Origin: Echiichthys vipera
Lineage: Eukaryota > Chordata > Actinopteri > Perciformes > Trachinidae
DNA length: 64,000 nt
Assembly (NCBI GenBank): GCA_963691815.1
Contig: OY829660.1
Location: 1,511,415 to 1,575,414 of the forward strand
Direction of reading: 5' to 3'
Shown here: one piece after another, positions 44,601 to 55,098 of the stretch
Layout: each line of letters starts with the position of its first letter
Position numbering within the stretch: the stretch's first letter is position 1
The notes under the pieces: generated by a model
Databases searched by the model: none
The model's input: only the letters and a program-made list of their open reading frames with translations
What the model was told of the DNA's origin: nothing
Program-made: the position numbers and the translations under genes

Positions 44601-45380
44601 GTTGACACCCGTTGACACCTGTTCACACCTGTTGACTCCTGTTGACTCCTGTTGACACCTGTTGACACCTGTTGACACCTGTTGACACCTGCTGACTCCT
44701 GTTGACTCCTGTTCACACCTGTTTACACCTGTTCACACCTGTTGACACCTGTTAACACCTGTTGACTCCCGTTGACACCTGTTGACTCCTGTTGACACCC
44801 GTTGACGCCTGTTCACACCTGTTGACACCTGTTGACACCTGTTGACACCTGTTGACTCCTGTTGACACCTGTTGACACCTGTTCACACCTGTTGACACCT
44901 GTTCACACCTGATGACACCAGTTGACTCCTGTTCACACCTGTTCACACCCGTTCACACCCGTTCACACCTGTTGACACCTGTTCACACCTGTTCACACCT
45001 GTCGACTCTTTCCTCCCTGCAGGTGTCTTCTGTGGAGCGCGGCCGTCTCAACGACCACATTCCTGATGATCACAACCTTCATGTGTAAGTATCGTTGCTG
45101 ATTAACCTTAAAAACGCACGGGGTCGTCATGGAAACACGCTGACATTTTAGAGTAGGTTAGTATGTAAGTAGGTTTTGTTTTGTGCTAAAACACGTCCGA
45201 CTTCTCTTCCAGTCGTGACGAGGTCGGGGCCGACGGGCGAGTGGAGGAGGGCGAAGACGGAGGTGAGTCAGAAATCGAACACGCGCGCTTCTCTTCACGT
45301 TCGTCGACCGAGAAACAAACAATAACAAAAGCTTTTAACGGTTCTGTGTTTTTCAGGATATCACGTCCGGGAACGAGTAG
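38577..45380 (+). CDS. Unrecognised 10-exon gene; predicted protein with two C-terminal hydrophobic segments
   Basis: Coding exons with consistent GT-AG phases: 38577-38607, 39856-39901, 41401-41610, 42504-42781, 43243-43278, 43797-43988, 44093-44159, 45023-45084, 45213-45262, 45357-45380. They total 996 nt, 331 residues. The soluble N-terminal part has Ser/Arg/Pro-rich regions, CRRSPRLLTNGYYS, STVSYKENLVRVFRRR and a Gln-Asp repeat from a GACCAG tract. The C-terminus has ALLLLIFTVFIVTALYSG and a second hydrophobic run CLLWSAAVSTTTFLMITTF. The arginine-serine motifs faintly resemble the nucleoplasmic N-termini of SUN-domain proteins, but no SUN domain follows, so I assign no family. Third positions are GC-rich, supporting real coding. 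ATG context ACAAACATGG is good. The frame is also open upstream of it, so an earlier start is possible. Confidence 0.6.
38617..38684. repeat. (CA)n microsatellite, 10 bp after a donor
   Basis: Pure CA run immediately after the donor of the first coding exon of the 38577 gene. Confidence 0.97.
38700..39620. repeat. Degenerate TTTTGCATC-family repeat
   Basis: About 200-bp blocks recur with TTTACATTGATTTTGAGTC, TTGTTGTTTTGCAT and GTTTAGGATCCATTT. A higher-order, diverged relative of the arrays at 32705 and 40069. In an intron of the 38577 gene. Confidence 0.7.
40069..41108. repeat. TTTTGCATCT minisatellite, 42-bp higher-order unit (locus 3)
   Basis: Same two half-units as 32705-33440, with TTTTTGTGGTGG predominating over GTGCTGG. 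The segments 40480-40700 and 40850-41000 look like recent block duplications of each other (both contain the GCATCT-to-AGCATCT variant). Intronic. Confidence 0.95.
41838..42116. repeat. TTTTGCATCT minisatellite, 42-bp unit (locus 4)
   Basis: About 6.5 units of the same family in the next intron of the 38577 gene, with a variant TTTTTGTGGTGCTTTTGCATC. Confidence 0.93.
43191..43241 (+). repeat. (CTT)n tract forming the polypyrimidine tract of a 36-nt exon
   Basis: About 50 bases of CTT/CTC end directly at the acceptor AG (43241-43242) of the small exon 43243-43278, which encodes DQTPNGTSLPPT in frame. Confidence 0.8.
44168..45003 (+). repeat. 10-bp CACCTGTTGA minisatellite, about 83 units
   Basis: Units alternate CACCTGTTGA, CTCCTGTTGA and CACCTGTTCA. 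The array fills almost the whole intron between 44159 and 45022 of the 38577 gene and ends 19 bases before the acceptor. Confidence 0.97.
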
Positions 45381-46216
45381 AAGACGTTCCTGCGGCGGTG
45401 AAACTGGAAGAGTGGAAGGAGGTCGGACGGGACTCAGTAGAAATACGCGACATTAGCGGTTAGCATGTTACACTTAAAGTCACCGTGAGCTCCGGAGAAG
45501 GTTTGACAGCGACGCCTGGTGGAGGGAGGCTTCCACTGCAACTGAGAACTCTCTGAACGTCAACTGAAAAGACTTTTAAACGAACCTTTGAAACGCGGCA
45601 GAATGAACACGACGAAGCGTCCGGGCGGTCGACGCTCGGGCGGTCTACGCTCGGGCGGGCGATGCTCGGGCGGGCGATGCTCGGGCGCTGACTTCTGCCC
45701 GTCAAACGTGTCTCCGACGTCAGGTTTGGAGCAAAAAAAGAGAAGCTGAACGAGGTTTTTGTTGTTAAATATATTGAAGGAGCTCACGAACGCCGTTTCA
45801 CAGGTCGCTGTAGTTTAGCTTTAACACGTAAAGGAAGTATATCGAACATAAACACCTCCATGTACCTGATGTATTTCTGAAAGCCAAGTGTTTCTTCTAG
45901 TGTTGGTGGTTGAGCTTGGCTTTTTTTGAGCTGTCCCAAAGTGACCAAACTCAGATTCAGGAAACTCTCCTTCAAAATAAGAGCTGAGTGTCAAGTTCTA
46001 GTTCGTCTACAGGAAGACGGGCGCCATTTTGTGTCTCCTGAGTGAACCGAAGGAAGAGTTTGACTCCAAAATGAGCAAAGAAACAGTGGCTTTTTCAAGT
46101 TTAGTGAAACAGCGTCACCCGGTATCGAACACGGAACCTCAGGGGAACGATGAAAACTTCTGGTGCGAGTTTCACATCAATCGCATCAATTTCTGCGAAG
46201 ATACGCTTTAAAGCGC
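45381..46216. other. 3' region of the 38577 gene; no further gene
   Basis: Includes a 16-bp degenerate repeat (GATGCTCGGGCGGGC) at 45625-45690. A featureless 60-codon frame lies at 46029-46211 and I cannot support it as a gene. No clear polyadenylation signal. Confidence 0.35.
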
Positions 46217-46862
46217 CGGCAGGGGGAAAGATTCCACTTAAAGCTGCATTCTCTCTAATGTCCAGCAGGAGGAGACTCCACTTAAAGCTGCATTCTCTCT
46301 AATGTCCAGCAGGAGGAGACTCCACTTAAAGCTGCATTCTCTCTAATGTCCAGCAGGAGGAGACTCCACTTAAAGCTGCATTCTCTCTAATGTCCAGCAG
46401 GAGGAGACTCCACTTAAAGCTGCATTCTCTCTAATGTCCAGCAGGAGGAGACTCCACTTAAAGCTGCATTCTCTCTAATGTCCAGCAGGAGGAGACTCCA
46501 CTTAAAGCTGCATTCTCTCTAATGTCCAGCAGGAGGAGACTCCACTTAAAGCTGCATTCTCTCTAATGTCCAGCAGGAGGAGAATCCACTTAAAGCTGCA
46601 TTTTCTCTCATGTCCAGCAGGAGGAGACTCCACTTAAAGCTGCATTCTCTCTAATGTCCAGCAGGAGGAGACTCCACTTAAAGCTGCATTATTTCTAATG
46701 TCCAGCAGGGGGAGACTCCACTTAAAGCTGCATTCTCTCTAATGTCCAGCAGGAGGAGACTCCACTTAAAGCTGCATTCTCTCTAATGTCCAGCAGGAGG
46801 AGACTCCACTTAAAGCTGCATTCTCTCTAATGTCCAGCAGGAGGAGACTCCACTTAAAGCTG
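46217..46862. repeat. 44-bp minisatellite, about 14.7 units, very homogeneous
   Basis: The unit contains CCACTTAAAGCTGCATTCTC and TCTAATGTCCAGCAGGAGGA. Most units are identical and only three carry substitutions, implying recent expansion. Confidence 0.97.
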
Positions 46863-47323
46863 AGCAGCAGGTTTTGATCGACCCGTGTTTTAAACATGAA
46901 ATCGTGACGTTCGTCATTCTGGAGTCGAACTCTTCAGCCGTTAAAGTGCCTTTTATCCTCCAGCAGCCGGGGATTCAGACAAATACAGGGAAGTGTTTTA
47001 AACCCAAACCTTAAACCGACACGTTTCGCTCTTATTTTGAAACTCTGTGAGGAAGCAAAAGTTCCAGTGTTTTGGGATCAGAGAGAGAATCTCTGGAGTC
47101 ACGACGAAGGAAAATTGCTCCTTTGCGTCGTAAAGTATGAATAAAAAAGTACTTTGTGAGTTTATAAACTTTTTCCAAGTCAAATCACGTTTGGGCCTCA
47201 AACTACGCCAAGACCCTCAGAGCAGAGAGGAGCTGTTCACACGAACCGACTCTCTGAGAGGGAAACTTCACTGTTTTAAACGTTTGTATTGTAAAAATGT
47301 GCTGAGTCAGTGATCTTTGTTAC
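46863..47323. other. Intergenic, nothing recognised
   Basis: Unique sequence without coding or RNA signatures. Confidence 0.4.
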
Positions 47324-47326
47324 TAA

Positions 47327-47527
47327 GGGCGCACTCTCACTGTCCATCCGTACTGTGCCAAAACCGGTTTTTCGGGTCAAGCCTCGTGCGTTTGACCAGT
47401 GTGAGTGCAACCGTACCACGTCTAGGAGCGGCACGTTTGGGAGAGGTGGGCTTTAGTAAAGCACGTTTGCACGTGTACGAGCACGAGCGTGCGCACGTGT
47501 ACGAGCACGAGCGTGCGCACGTGTACG
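47327..47527. mobile_element. Harbinger-like element fragment
   Basis: Starts TAA/GGGCGCACTCTCACTG and matches the terminal 200 bp of the 597-bp element (orientation as in 53922). It breaks off inside the CGAGCACGAGCGTGCGCACG repeat. Confidence 0.75.
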
Positions 47528-47671
47528 CTGAAACCTTCAGATGAGCAACGACTGAGCACAGATATTTGATTTCCCACTGACTGCACGTGTGGAAAATGTG
47601 AAACTCTGCACTTATTATATCTTCAAAGCAACTGGACTTGGTTATTTGTCTAGGAAGATGTTTCGCCCCCT

Positions 47672-48180
47672 GGACCAGGACCAGGACCAGGCTGGGACTG
47701 GACCAGGACCAGGAGCAGGACCAGGACCAGGCTGGGACTGGACCAGGACCAGGACCAGGACCAAGCCTGGTCCAACTATGTGGTGTGAGATCCAGGTATT
47801 TAACCTCTCACAGGTCGATGATGTCACTGGAACCCTTTGTGCTCCAAGTGCCTGGTCCTGGTCCTGGTCCTGGACCAGCACTAACTAAGTCCAGACCAAC
47901 TTCCCACCAACGACTGTCTCTCTAACGACGGTCGTTGGAGTCCACCAATGGCCTCCTGTCGTGGGCACTTGGAGCACAAAGGGTTCCAGTGACATCATCG
48001 ACCTGTGAGAGGTTAAATACCTGGATCTCCACATCAGTTAGTTGGACCAGCCCCAGCCTGGTCCTGGTCCTGGTCCTGGTCCTGTTCCTGGTCCTGGTCC
48101 TGGTCCAGCCTGGTCCTGGTCCTGGTCCTGGTCCTGGTCCTGGTCCAGTCCCAGCCTGGTCCTGGTCCTGGTCCTGGTCA
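47672..48180. repeat. Foldback: perfect 66-bp inverted repeat with GGACCA arms
   Basis: 47787-47852 and 47964-48029 are exact reverse complements. Outside them, GACCAG repeats (47672-47762) face CCTGGT repeats (48056-48178), extending the stem imperfectly to about 190 bp. The spacer holds a second small hairpin (CCAACGACTGTC against GACGGTCGTTGG). Confidence 0.92.
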
Positions 48181-49889
48181 GATGGGGATAACGATGATCT
48201 GGACACATTCACAGGCACTTATTATTATTATTTTATTCCTCTATTTATCCTTTTTACTCCTCTGTGCTGTAGTCTGTGTTATTAAAGACTGAAAACATTA
48301 AACATTAAACATTAAACAGCGTGGAAACGAGATTTAACTCCAAACGTAAAGATTTAAATGCGTAAATGACGTAAAGTCCCAAACATCAGCATGAAGAGCA
48401 GCTGCTCGCTCCTGTTTGGGATTAAGTTTCACAGTTTTTAAAGTTTCAGTGAAAATGTTTTCGTTTGATGTGAAGTTCAAATTAAAGTTTCCTCCTGTTT
48501 TAAAGACAGAGACACTTTCTGTGTTTCACTTTGTTTATTTGTTAAAATAACGAACAAACTTTAAAGGGTTTAAATCCTGAAAGTGTCCGAAAAAGATTTA
48601 AACTGTAAAAGTGAATAAAAAGATTCAAACACAGTGTTTTTCAGATGCTTTTTAAAAGAGGCAGTTTATTAAAAAGTTATGCATTTAACCGACTCCACCT
48701 GCACACGGACGTGATGAGAGGGAGGAGGGGAAGCTCTCTGATTGGCCCACAGGCTGCAGGCCCCGCCCACATGCTTCAGGCCCCGCCCACAGGCGTGCAG
48801 GACAGGAAGTGATGAGTGGAAACACCTGGTGAGCTCCTCAGGCCACACTGAAGCTGCTGCAGCCTCCTGAGCAGGTGAGTGCACGGCTCCTCTAACGCAC
48901 GGCCGGGTTTAATGTTTGTCAGAGTTTTTATAAACAAAGAAACAGAATTTTATTAAATATAATTCAACAAATAAGACAAAAACCACGACTCACCGGGTCC
49001 TGAGCGCGACCGCGGACGAGGGACGTGAACCCGGCTGCAGGTTGATTCTTGGAGCAGCTCGGAGGTTTGAGCGCGCGTCGTTTACGCCGCAGAAACACAT
49101 GAAACTGCACTTTAATCACTAATTATCATTATATAAAAGTATAATAAGTGTGAGTTACATTAAGTGGATCAGCTGCCTGAACATCAGTAAGGTGTTGGTT
49201 TATTGTGTGTTTTTGTTTATTTGCATAAATTCAGGAAGTGACACGTTCTGTTTAAGACACGCGATGATGAAAGGGGCGGGGCATACGTGAGAGGACTTAA
49301 AAACGGCACAAATAATGTTCAATACTTGTGATTTTCAAAATAAAAGCATCAAGGCAAAATGTGTAAAGTGTAAATTATGAAATGGATTTAGAAAGGATGT
49401 GCGTGTGCGCCCGTCTGTCCGTGTCCCCTGGTTTTTGATCCAGATGTTCGTTGATTTTGCAGCTGGAGACCAAAGATGAGCTGAAAGAGTCTTAAAATAA
49501 ATATAATATACGCGTTTCTCTGCTTTTACATCAGTGACTTTTGTGCGTTCAGCGTTCGTCCGTGATGAAACACGTTTTTAGGCTTTTTAGTGCAGAAAAG
49601 TTCTGTATTATGTTTCATATTAACTATAAAAAGTCTGTTTTTAAGTCACGTAAAAGTGCCGACTCACACCTGTGTCTTTATAAAGAGACGACGTGTTCGT
49701 TCCTGTTTAATAATATTATTGTCTAATGTATCTCACCTGTTCAATATAAATATATGTTTATATATGTGACGTTTAATTGAATGTGTTTCATAATCACAGA
49801 TCTTCAGTTAAATAATCAAAGGATCGACTGATGTCAGATACAAACGAACTGTTTTCTCCCTCAGTTCATAGAAAAACTACACAACGAGT
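48181..49889. other. Intergenic, no gene recognised
   Basis: 48720-48900 contains two CCCCGCCC boxes and a donor-like GAGCAG/GTGAGT. It could be a promoter with a non-coding first exon, but nothing downstream on the plus strand supports a gene. The rest is AT-rich. Confidence 0.25.
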
Positions 49890-49904
49890 CTGAAAAAAAA
49901 GACA

Positions 49905-49910
49905 TTTATT
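49905..49910 (-). terminator. Polyadenylation signal of zinc-finger gene 1
   Basis: TTTATT on plus, i.e. AATAAA on the minus strand, 610 bases past the stop codon at 50521-50523. Confidence 0.55.
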
Positions 49911-49929
49911 GAGTTTAAAAAAGGCGTCT

Positions 49930-50420
49930 GCAGCGACGCGGAGCTTCCTGTGGACGCTGCTTCCTGTGGACGCTGCTTCCTGTGGACGCTGCTTCCTGTG
50001 GACGCTGCTTCCTGTGGACGCCGTCTGTGAGCGATGACGAGAGGAAACGGCGCCGCAGCAGCCGAACATGTGAAACACGTAAAAACACACAAACATCACT
50101 GACACTAACTTTGTACGACTCTTAGTTCTCAAAGTCAGAAGATTAGAGGCAGAGTTTTACTCATTTAGCAGTTAGTGTGCTAACAAGGAGTTAGCGTGCT
50201 AACAAGGAGTAAGCGTGCTAACAAGGAGTAAGCGTGCTAACAAGGAGTTAGCGTGCTAACAAGGAGTTAGCGTGCTATCAGGGCGTTAGCGTGCTAACAA
50301 GGAGTACAAGCCAATCACAGTCAGGGAGGAAATAACCGTGTTGCTGCTGTGACTCGTCGCTGCTGTGACTCGTCGCTGTGACTCGTTGCTGACTCATTGC
50401 TGTGACTCGTCGCTGTGAAA
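49930..50420 (-). repeat. Three short minisatellites in the 3' UTR of zinc-finger gene 1
   Basis: 49945-50020: 15-bp GCTTCCTGTGGACGC, 5 units. 50166-50300: 19-bp unit with GAGTTAGCGTGCTAACAAG, about 7 units. 50340-50417: GCTGTGACTCGTC words. All fall between the stop and the AATAAA. Confidence 0.85.
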
Positions 50421-50520
50421 AGAGTTCCTGACGGAGACGAGAGGCGTCTCTCTCTCACGCGCTCGTTCATGTTCCCGCCCCTCGCTCCGTTCTCTCCGTG
50501 TTTCCCGTTCGTCTGACTCG

Positions 50521-53375
50521 TCACTGAAACGCCGGCGCGAAGCGTTTCTCGGCGGCGTGCACGGTGACGTGGCGCCGCAGGTGGCTGCCGGAGATGAAGG
50601 TCTTGCCGCAGAAGGAGCACCTGAACTGTTTGCAGTCGGTGTGCACGCTCATGTGCACCTTCAGCGAGCCCGACTGGGCGAAGCGCTTCCCGCAGTGCAG
50701 GCAGCCGTAGCGCTTCTCGCCCGTGTGGACGCTCTGGTGGCGCTTCAGGTTGCTGGAGTCGGAGAAGCGTTTGCCGCAGAGCGCGCACACGAACGGCTTC
50801 TCGCCCGTGTGGACCCTCATGTGGGTCTTCAGGTTCTTCAGGCACGCCAGCGTCTTACCGCAGCACGTGCAGACGAACGTCCTGCCCCCGCCGTCCTCCC
50901 TGACGACGCCGTCCTGAAGCCTCCACCGGTCCCTTCGAACGAAAGCGCCGGCTCTCTCCGGCGGCTCTTTCCTCGCGGGGCGCCGCGTCTCGTCCGCGGG
51001 CCGCTGGTGCTGACTCGCCTCGCAGACGGGGAAAGGGAAGCCGCCGCCGCCGCCCGAGTCAGACGCAGCTGAAATACTCACGCCGGTGTTCAACGCGTAC
51101 GAGCAGCCGGGATCCTCCCCCAAAGCATTCTGGGTAGTGAGGGGGCCGCGCTGCAGCTGGGGATCGAACATCAGGCGGTCGTACCCGCTGGCGTCCGGCC
51201 TCTGAGCGGCGTTGAGGGTCTGTGGGACGGACGCCGACGTGGAGCTGACCTCCCCGATCACCCACGCCTGAGACGGGCCGTCGGGCTCCTCTGCTGCTTC
51301 CTGTTTGGGCAGCGGGGGCGGGGCTTCTGTCTCCGTGGAGACGGGACCAAAGTCTCCTGGAGAGAAAGAAAAGCAGAAGATGATTTTTCACGTTTACGGA
51401 AAAAACATTTGTTTAATAAAATAAAATTCATAAAAATATTCACACCTCGGTGATTTCTAGTTCTAATATTTTTATTTTCTATTTTATGTTTAAATAAATA
51501 AATAAAGAATAAAAATTTGTAAAATAAAATTAAAAAATAATTTTTAAAAAATCATATTTTTATTCTTTCTAGTTCTAATATTTTTATTTAATATGTTTAA
51601 ATAAATAAATAATTTAAAAAATAATAAAATATATCTTTAGGCTTTCTAGTTGTGTAATAGTTTTATTTTCTATTTTATGTTTAAATAAATAAATAATTAG
51701 AAAAAATAATTATAATAATATAAAATATTCATAAATGTTTAGGCTTTCTAGTTGTTTAATATTTTTATTTTATATGTTTAAATAAATTAATAAAAGAATA
51801 AAAATTCAGAAAATAAAATAAAAAATCAGAAAATATTAAAATATCTTTGGGCTTTTTAGTCGTTTCATATATTTATTTTCTGTCTGACGTTTATTTTATT
51901 TTTACATGTTTTAAATAATAAAAATATATAATTAGAAGATGAGTCTTTAACTGAACATCGACCTTTGACCTCTTCACTCCTCTGGTGCGTGGGCGCGCTT
52001 GGCGGCCATTTTGTTTCCTGGTGCCGTAGCTCGGTCTGTCGGGTCGGTGTCGCTTAAATAACGTCCAGAACGATCCAGGATCAGGGTTCTTACCGTCCTG
52101 CAGGGGCCGGGTCCAGGGCTCGGGCCCGCTCCAGGGCTCGTCCTCGGCCTCCACTTTGATCACGGCGCCCGGCGCTGCGGTCAGTGCCACAGTCGGCTCT
52201 CCTGCAGCAGGCTGAGAGGGAACGGACGGAGTCAGAATAATACTAATAATAATAATAATAATAATAATAATGGCGCTGGAGGAGGAAGCGTCCACTCACC
52301 GGGCCCCGGGCGGCGTCCTGTCCCGGCCCTGAGGAGGGGGCGGGCTCTCGGCACCGCAGAGCCTCCTGATTGGACGGCAGCGCCTCACCTGCAGCAGGTG
52401 AGTCACAGCGTTAGAGGCTCTGACACGTTGATATAAATATAATAAAAATATGATTTTAATTCACTTTAAATCACGTTCAAAGAGTTTAAACGACTAAAAA
52501 TTATATTCCAGAGCCGTTTGTTGTGACAAATGCAGATTAAACATTTAAATTCAATAATTCATAAAAATAAATAAAAATGAATAAAAATATTCTCTCGCGC
52601 TTTCTAGTTTTGTAATGTTTTTATTTTCTGCTTTTTGTTTTATTTTTTCATGTTTTAAAATAAAATACTTAATAAATAAAATCAATAATAAGAAATTAAA
52701 AGATAAAATAAAATACTCACATCAATACAATAAATCTAAGATGTAAAGAAATAAACAAATAATAAATGAAATAAACTAAAATCAATAAAAATAAATCTAA
52801 AATAAAAATAAATAAACAAATGATACATGTTAAAGAATCAATAAAATTAGAATCAATAAATATAAATAGTATATAAAATAAACAAAATACATGTTAAAAA
52901 TTAGATAAAAAAACTAAAAACAATAAAAATAAAAAATGAATCAAATAAAAAATAAACAAAAACACTAAAATAAAAATAAATGTAAAATAATAATATTAAA
53001 TAACGGATGAAGGCTCCGGTGGGAGCGGCGCTCACCTCCGGGGCTCCCGCTCCTCCTCCGCTGATGAGCTGGCGGCGGCGGCGGCGGCAGCTGCGGCAGC
53101 GGCAGCGACTGTCGCGGTGGACGCGGCAGCGGTGGACGCGGCAGCGGTGCGGCGGCGGCGGCGGCGGCCCTCAGCGCGGCCCCCCGGGCGGCCCGCAGCT
53201 CCGTGAGCCGCAGCTTTCTCCGCAGCGCCTCGTTCTCCTTGCGGCTCCGGTTGAGCTCCAGCTGCAGCACCGAGTACCCGCTGTCCACGAGCTCACAGAT
53301 CTCCGCCACCGCCGTGTTCGCCAACACCTCCACGATGGAGGCCAGCTGCGCGTGCAGGGCCGCGGCCGGAGACAT
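50521..53375 (-). CDS. C2H2 zinc-finger protein 1, four exons, four fingers
   Basis: Minus-strand exons 53036-53375, 52300-52388, 52094-52211 and 50521-51356 join in phase to 460 residues. Exon 1 encodes a helical N-terminus, ALHAQLASIVEVL then AEICELVDSGYSVLQLEL and a basic coiled coil (RKENEALRRKLRL), then Ala/Pro-rich low complexity. This N-terminus is common in fish zinc-finger proteins and probably mediates dimerisation. Exon 3 has VIKVEAEDE, a SUMO-consensus-like motif. The last exon carries four CX2C-X12-HX3H fingers (about residues 345-449). TGEKP-type linkers join fingers 1-3, but the 3-4 linker is degenerate (TDCKQFR). A DNA-binding transcription regulator is expected. MSPAAAL is chosen as start because the family begins there; an upstream in-frame ATG at 53453 is possible. 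Confidence 0.88.
51450..51910. repeat. AT-rich tandem repeat in an intron of zinc-finger gene 1
   Basis: About 85-110-bp units share GGCTTTCTAGTTG, TATTTTTATTTTCTATTTTA and TTTAAATAAATAAA. Four to five copies, with a further one near 52600. 52440-53000 is otherwise AATAAAAATAAA-rich. Confidence 0.75.
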
Positions 53376-53389
53376 GTTCGAGACCCGCC

Positions 53390-53420
<31 letters not shown>

Positions 53421-53460
53421 TTTAACGGGGCGGCCAGGTGAGCGAGGACACACGCGCGTT
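53376..53460 (-). repeat. (CGTG)n in the 5' leader of zinc-finger gene 1
   Basis: A run of eight GCGT tetramers at about 53392-53421, starting about 20 bases before the chosen ATG. It is in frame with an upstream ATG at 53453, where it would encode THARTHARTR. That longer start would put a microsatellite inside the protein. Confidence 0.8.
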
Positions 53461-53921
53461 CACCTGAATGTAAACAGCCTCGAGACCAACCCGGAAGTGA
53501 TGGGGGAAAATGGACTGGAGACGCGCCGCACTGCGCATGTGCAAAGTGTCATTGGACATTAATCTAAAATATATAAAAAACAACTTTAATTTAGTGTTTT
53601 TCTTAAATTTTTAAATCCTGTGTGATTCTTTTTACTCAGAGCATTAAATATAAATATTATCACAATCATTTTAATATTTAGGTTTTATTTTATTGCAATA
53701 ATAACATGTTTTTATATTTTAAAAAATATATATTTTGAGAAAACATTGCTTGTTTTTTTTTATTCCTGGCTTTGAAGCTTTTTTTGGGCACTTTTGAATT
53801 CCAGCAGACCAGGAAATGTAATAGTTTGGTCCTGTGTGAATATCTGGTTAGTGTGTTCATGAAGCGACATCATGAATTATCCCAGTGACTCGTTTTTGAA
53901 GAACGGTTGTAAAGAGCTTTA
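53461..53921. other. Intergenic between zinc-finger genes 1 and 2
   Basis: AT-rich unique sequence up to the Harbinger-like element. No gene seen. Confidence 0.4.
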
Positions 53922-54518
53922 GGGCGCACTCCCACTGTGCCTCCGCACCGTGCCAGAACAGGTTCCACAGCTAAAGTCTGGTTCCTTTGACCAGTGTGAG
54001 TGCAACCGTACCGCGTCTAGGAGCGGCACGCTTTCCGTCCACGGCCCGTTTGGGAGAGGTGGGCTTTAGTAAAGCACGTTTGCACGTGTACGAGCACGAG
54101 CGTGCGCACGTGTACGAGCACGAGGCCTACGGCGGTTCTGAGGTCATTTCCTGTGCGCCTGTTGGGACGTAGAAAAAAGAAGGAGGGACCATGCGCGGAC
54201 ATTTCAAACAATGGCGGTGAAAGGTTCACGTTGGTGTGATGCGGAGGTGGAGTGTTTACTGCAGATTTGGTCGATGAAAAGATTCAAAAACAGTCGACAA
54301 GACGCACAAAAACTCCGAGGTCTACGGAAAGATCTGGAAACAAAGCCACGCATCGCCATGACGTCATCAATGCGTGTGACGTGTTACGGCGTGATGACGT
54401 ATAGGCAGCAAGAAGCATTCTTCGAGGCCCAGGTAGTGTGAGTACAAACGGGCCTGGAGGGGGGGACAAGGACCCTAAAGCACGGGGCACGGGACGGAGG
54501 CACAGTGGGAGGGGGCCC
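53922..54518. mobile_element. PIF/Harbinger-like element, 597 bp, complete ends (inverted copy)
   Basis: Same length as 13073-13669 but in the opposite orientation. Ends GGGCGCACTCCCACTG and AGTGGGAGGGGGCCC are flanked by TTA at 53919-53921 and 54519-54521. It encodes the Myb/SANT-like frame at 54211-54441. It lies between the first zinc-finger gene's 5' end and the second's 3' end. Confidence 0.78.
54211..54441 (+). CDS. Myb/SANT-like protein of the Harbinger-like element
   Basis: 76 codons from ATG, differing from the copy at 13150-13380 at only a few positions. MAVKGSRWCDAEVECLLQIW begins a Myb/SANT-like domain. Preservation of an identical-length open frame in both copies suggests either recent spread or selection. 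No transposase is encoded nearby. Confidence 0.5.
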   Translation: MAVKGSRWCDAEVECLLQIWSMKRFKNSRQDAQKLRGLRKDLETKPRIAMTSSMRVTCYGVMTYRQQEAFFEAQVV

Positions 54519-54686
54519 TTAGAAAGCGTTTCCCCAGGTCTCTGAACAGGAAGAGAGGGAGGTGTTGATGTGAACTTTGTTTCCTCGTGTGAAACACAGC
54601 ATTAAAACCTGCTCCACGCCTGAAACGTGAAGTTGTTACGACCTGTTTTAAAACAAACTGGATACAAAACAATTTCAGAGTTAGTT

Positions 54687-54692
54687 TTTATT
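54687..54692 (-). terminator. Polyadenylation signal of zinc-finger gene 2
   Basis: AATAAA on the minus strand, about 410 bases past the stop at 55099-55101. Confidence 0.55.
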
Positions 54693-55098
54693 TATAAACA
54701 AGTTTTTTTACACAACACAAATAAACTCGTGAAATGTTTTTGAACTTTACACTTCAGACTTTAAAAGTGAGACGTTTCCATCTCTCTGAAGTCACACTGA
54801 GTCTCTTTGTAGTTGTTTTGTGTCTCTTTGTAGTTGTTTTGTGTCTCTGAAGTCGCACTTTGAAGCTGTTATGTGTCTCTTTGTGGTTGTTTTGTGTCTT
54901 TGCAATTGCGTTGATTCTCTTTGTAATAATTTTACTATGATGCTTAAAAAAGAAACAGGAAGTCTTCAAATTTGAGACGCTCAAAGCATCAAATTTGAAC
55001 AAAAATCACAAATAAAAAATAGTTTTTGTGAATCATTCAGTCGTTTAAATACACCTGATGTAAAAGTGGATATTTACAGAACGTTTACACACATTAGT

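Noticed and set aside
44403..44946. STGVNRCQQ-type minus frames
   Set aside because: Artefact of the 10-bp CACCTGTTGA array.
46217..46862. CRISPR-like direct repeats
   Set aside because: No unique spacers: units are contiguous, and the DNA is vertebrate with introns.
50557..51072. 171-codon plus frame opposite the zinc fingers
   Set aside because: Shadow of the GC-rich minus-strand finger exon; lacks any domain.
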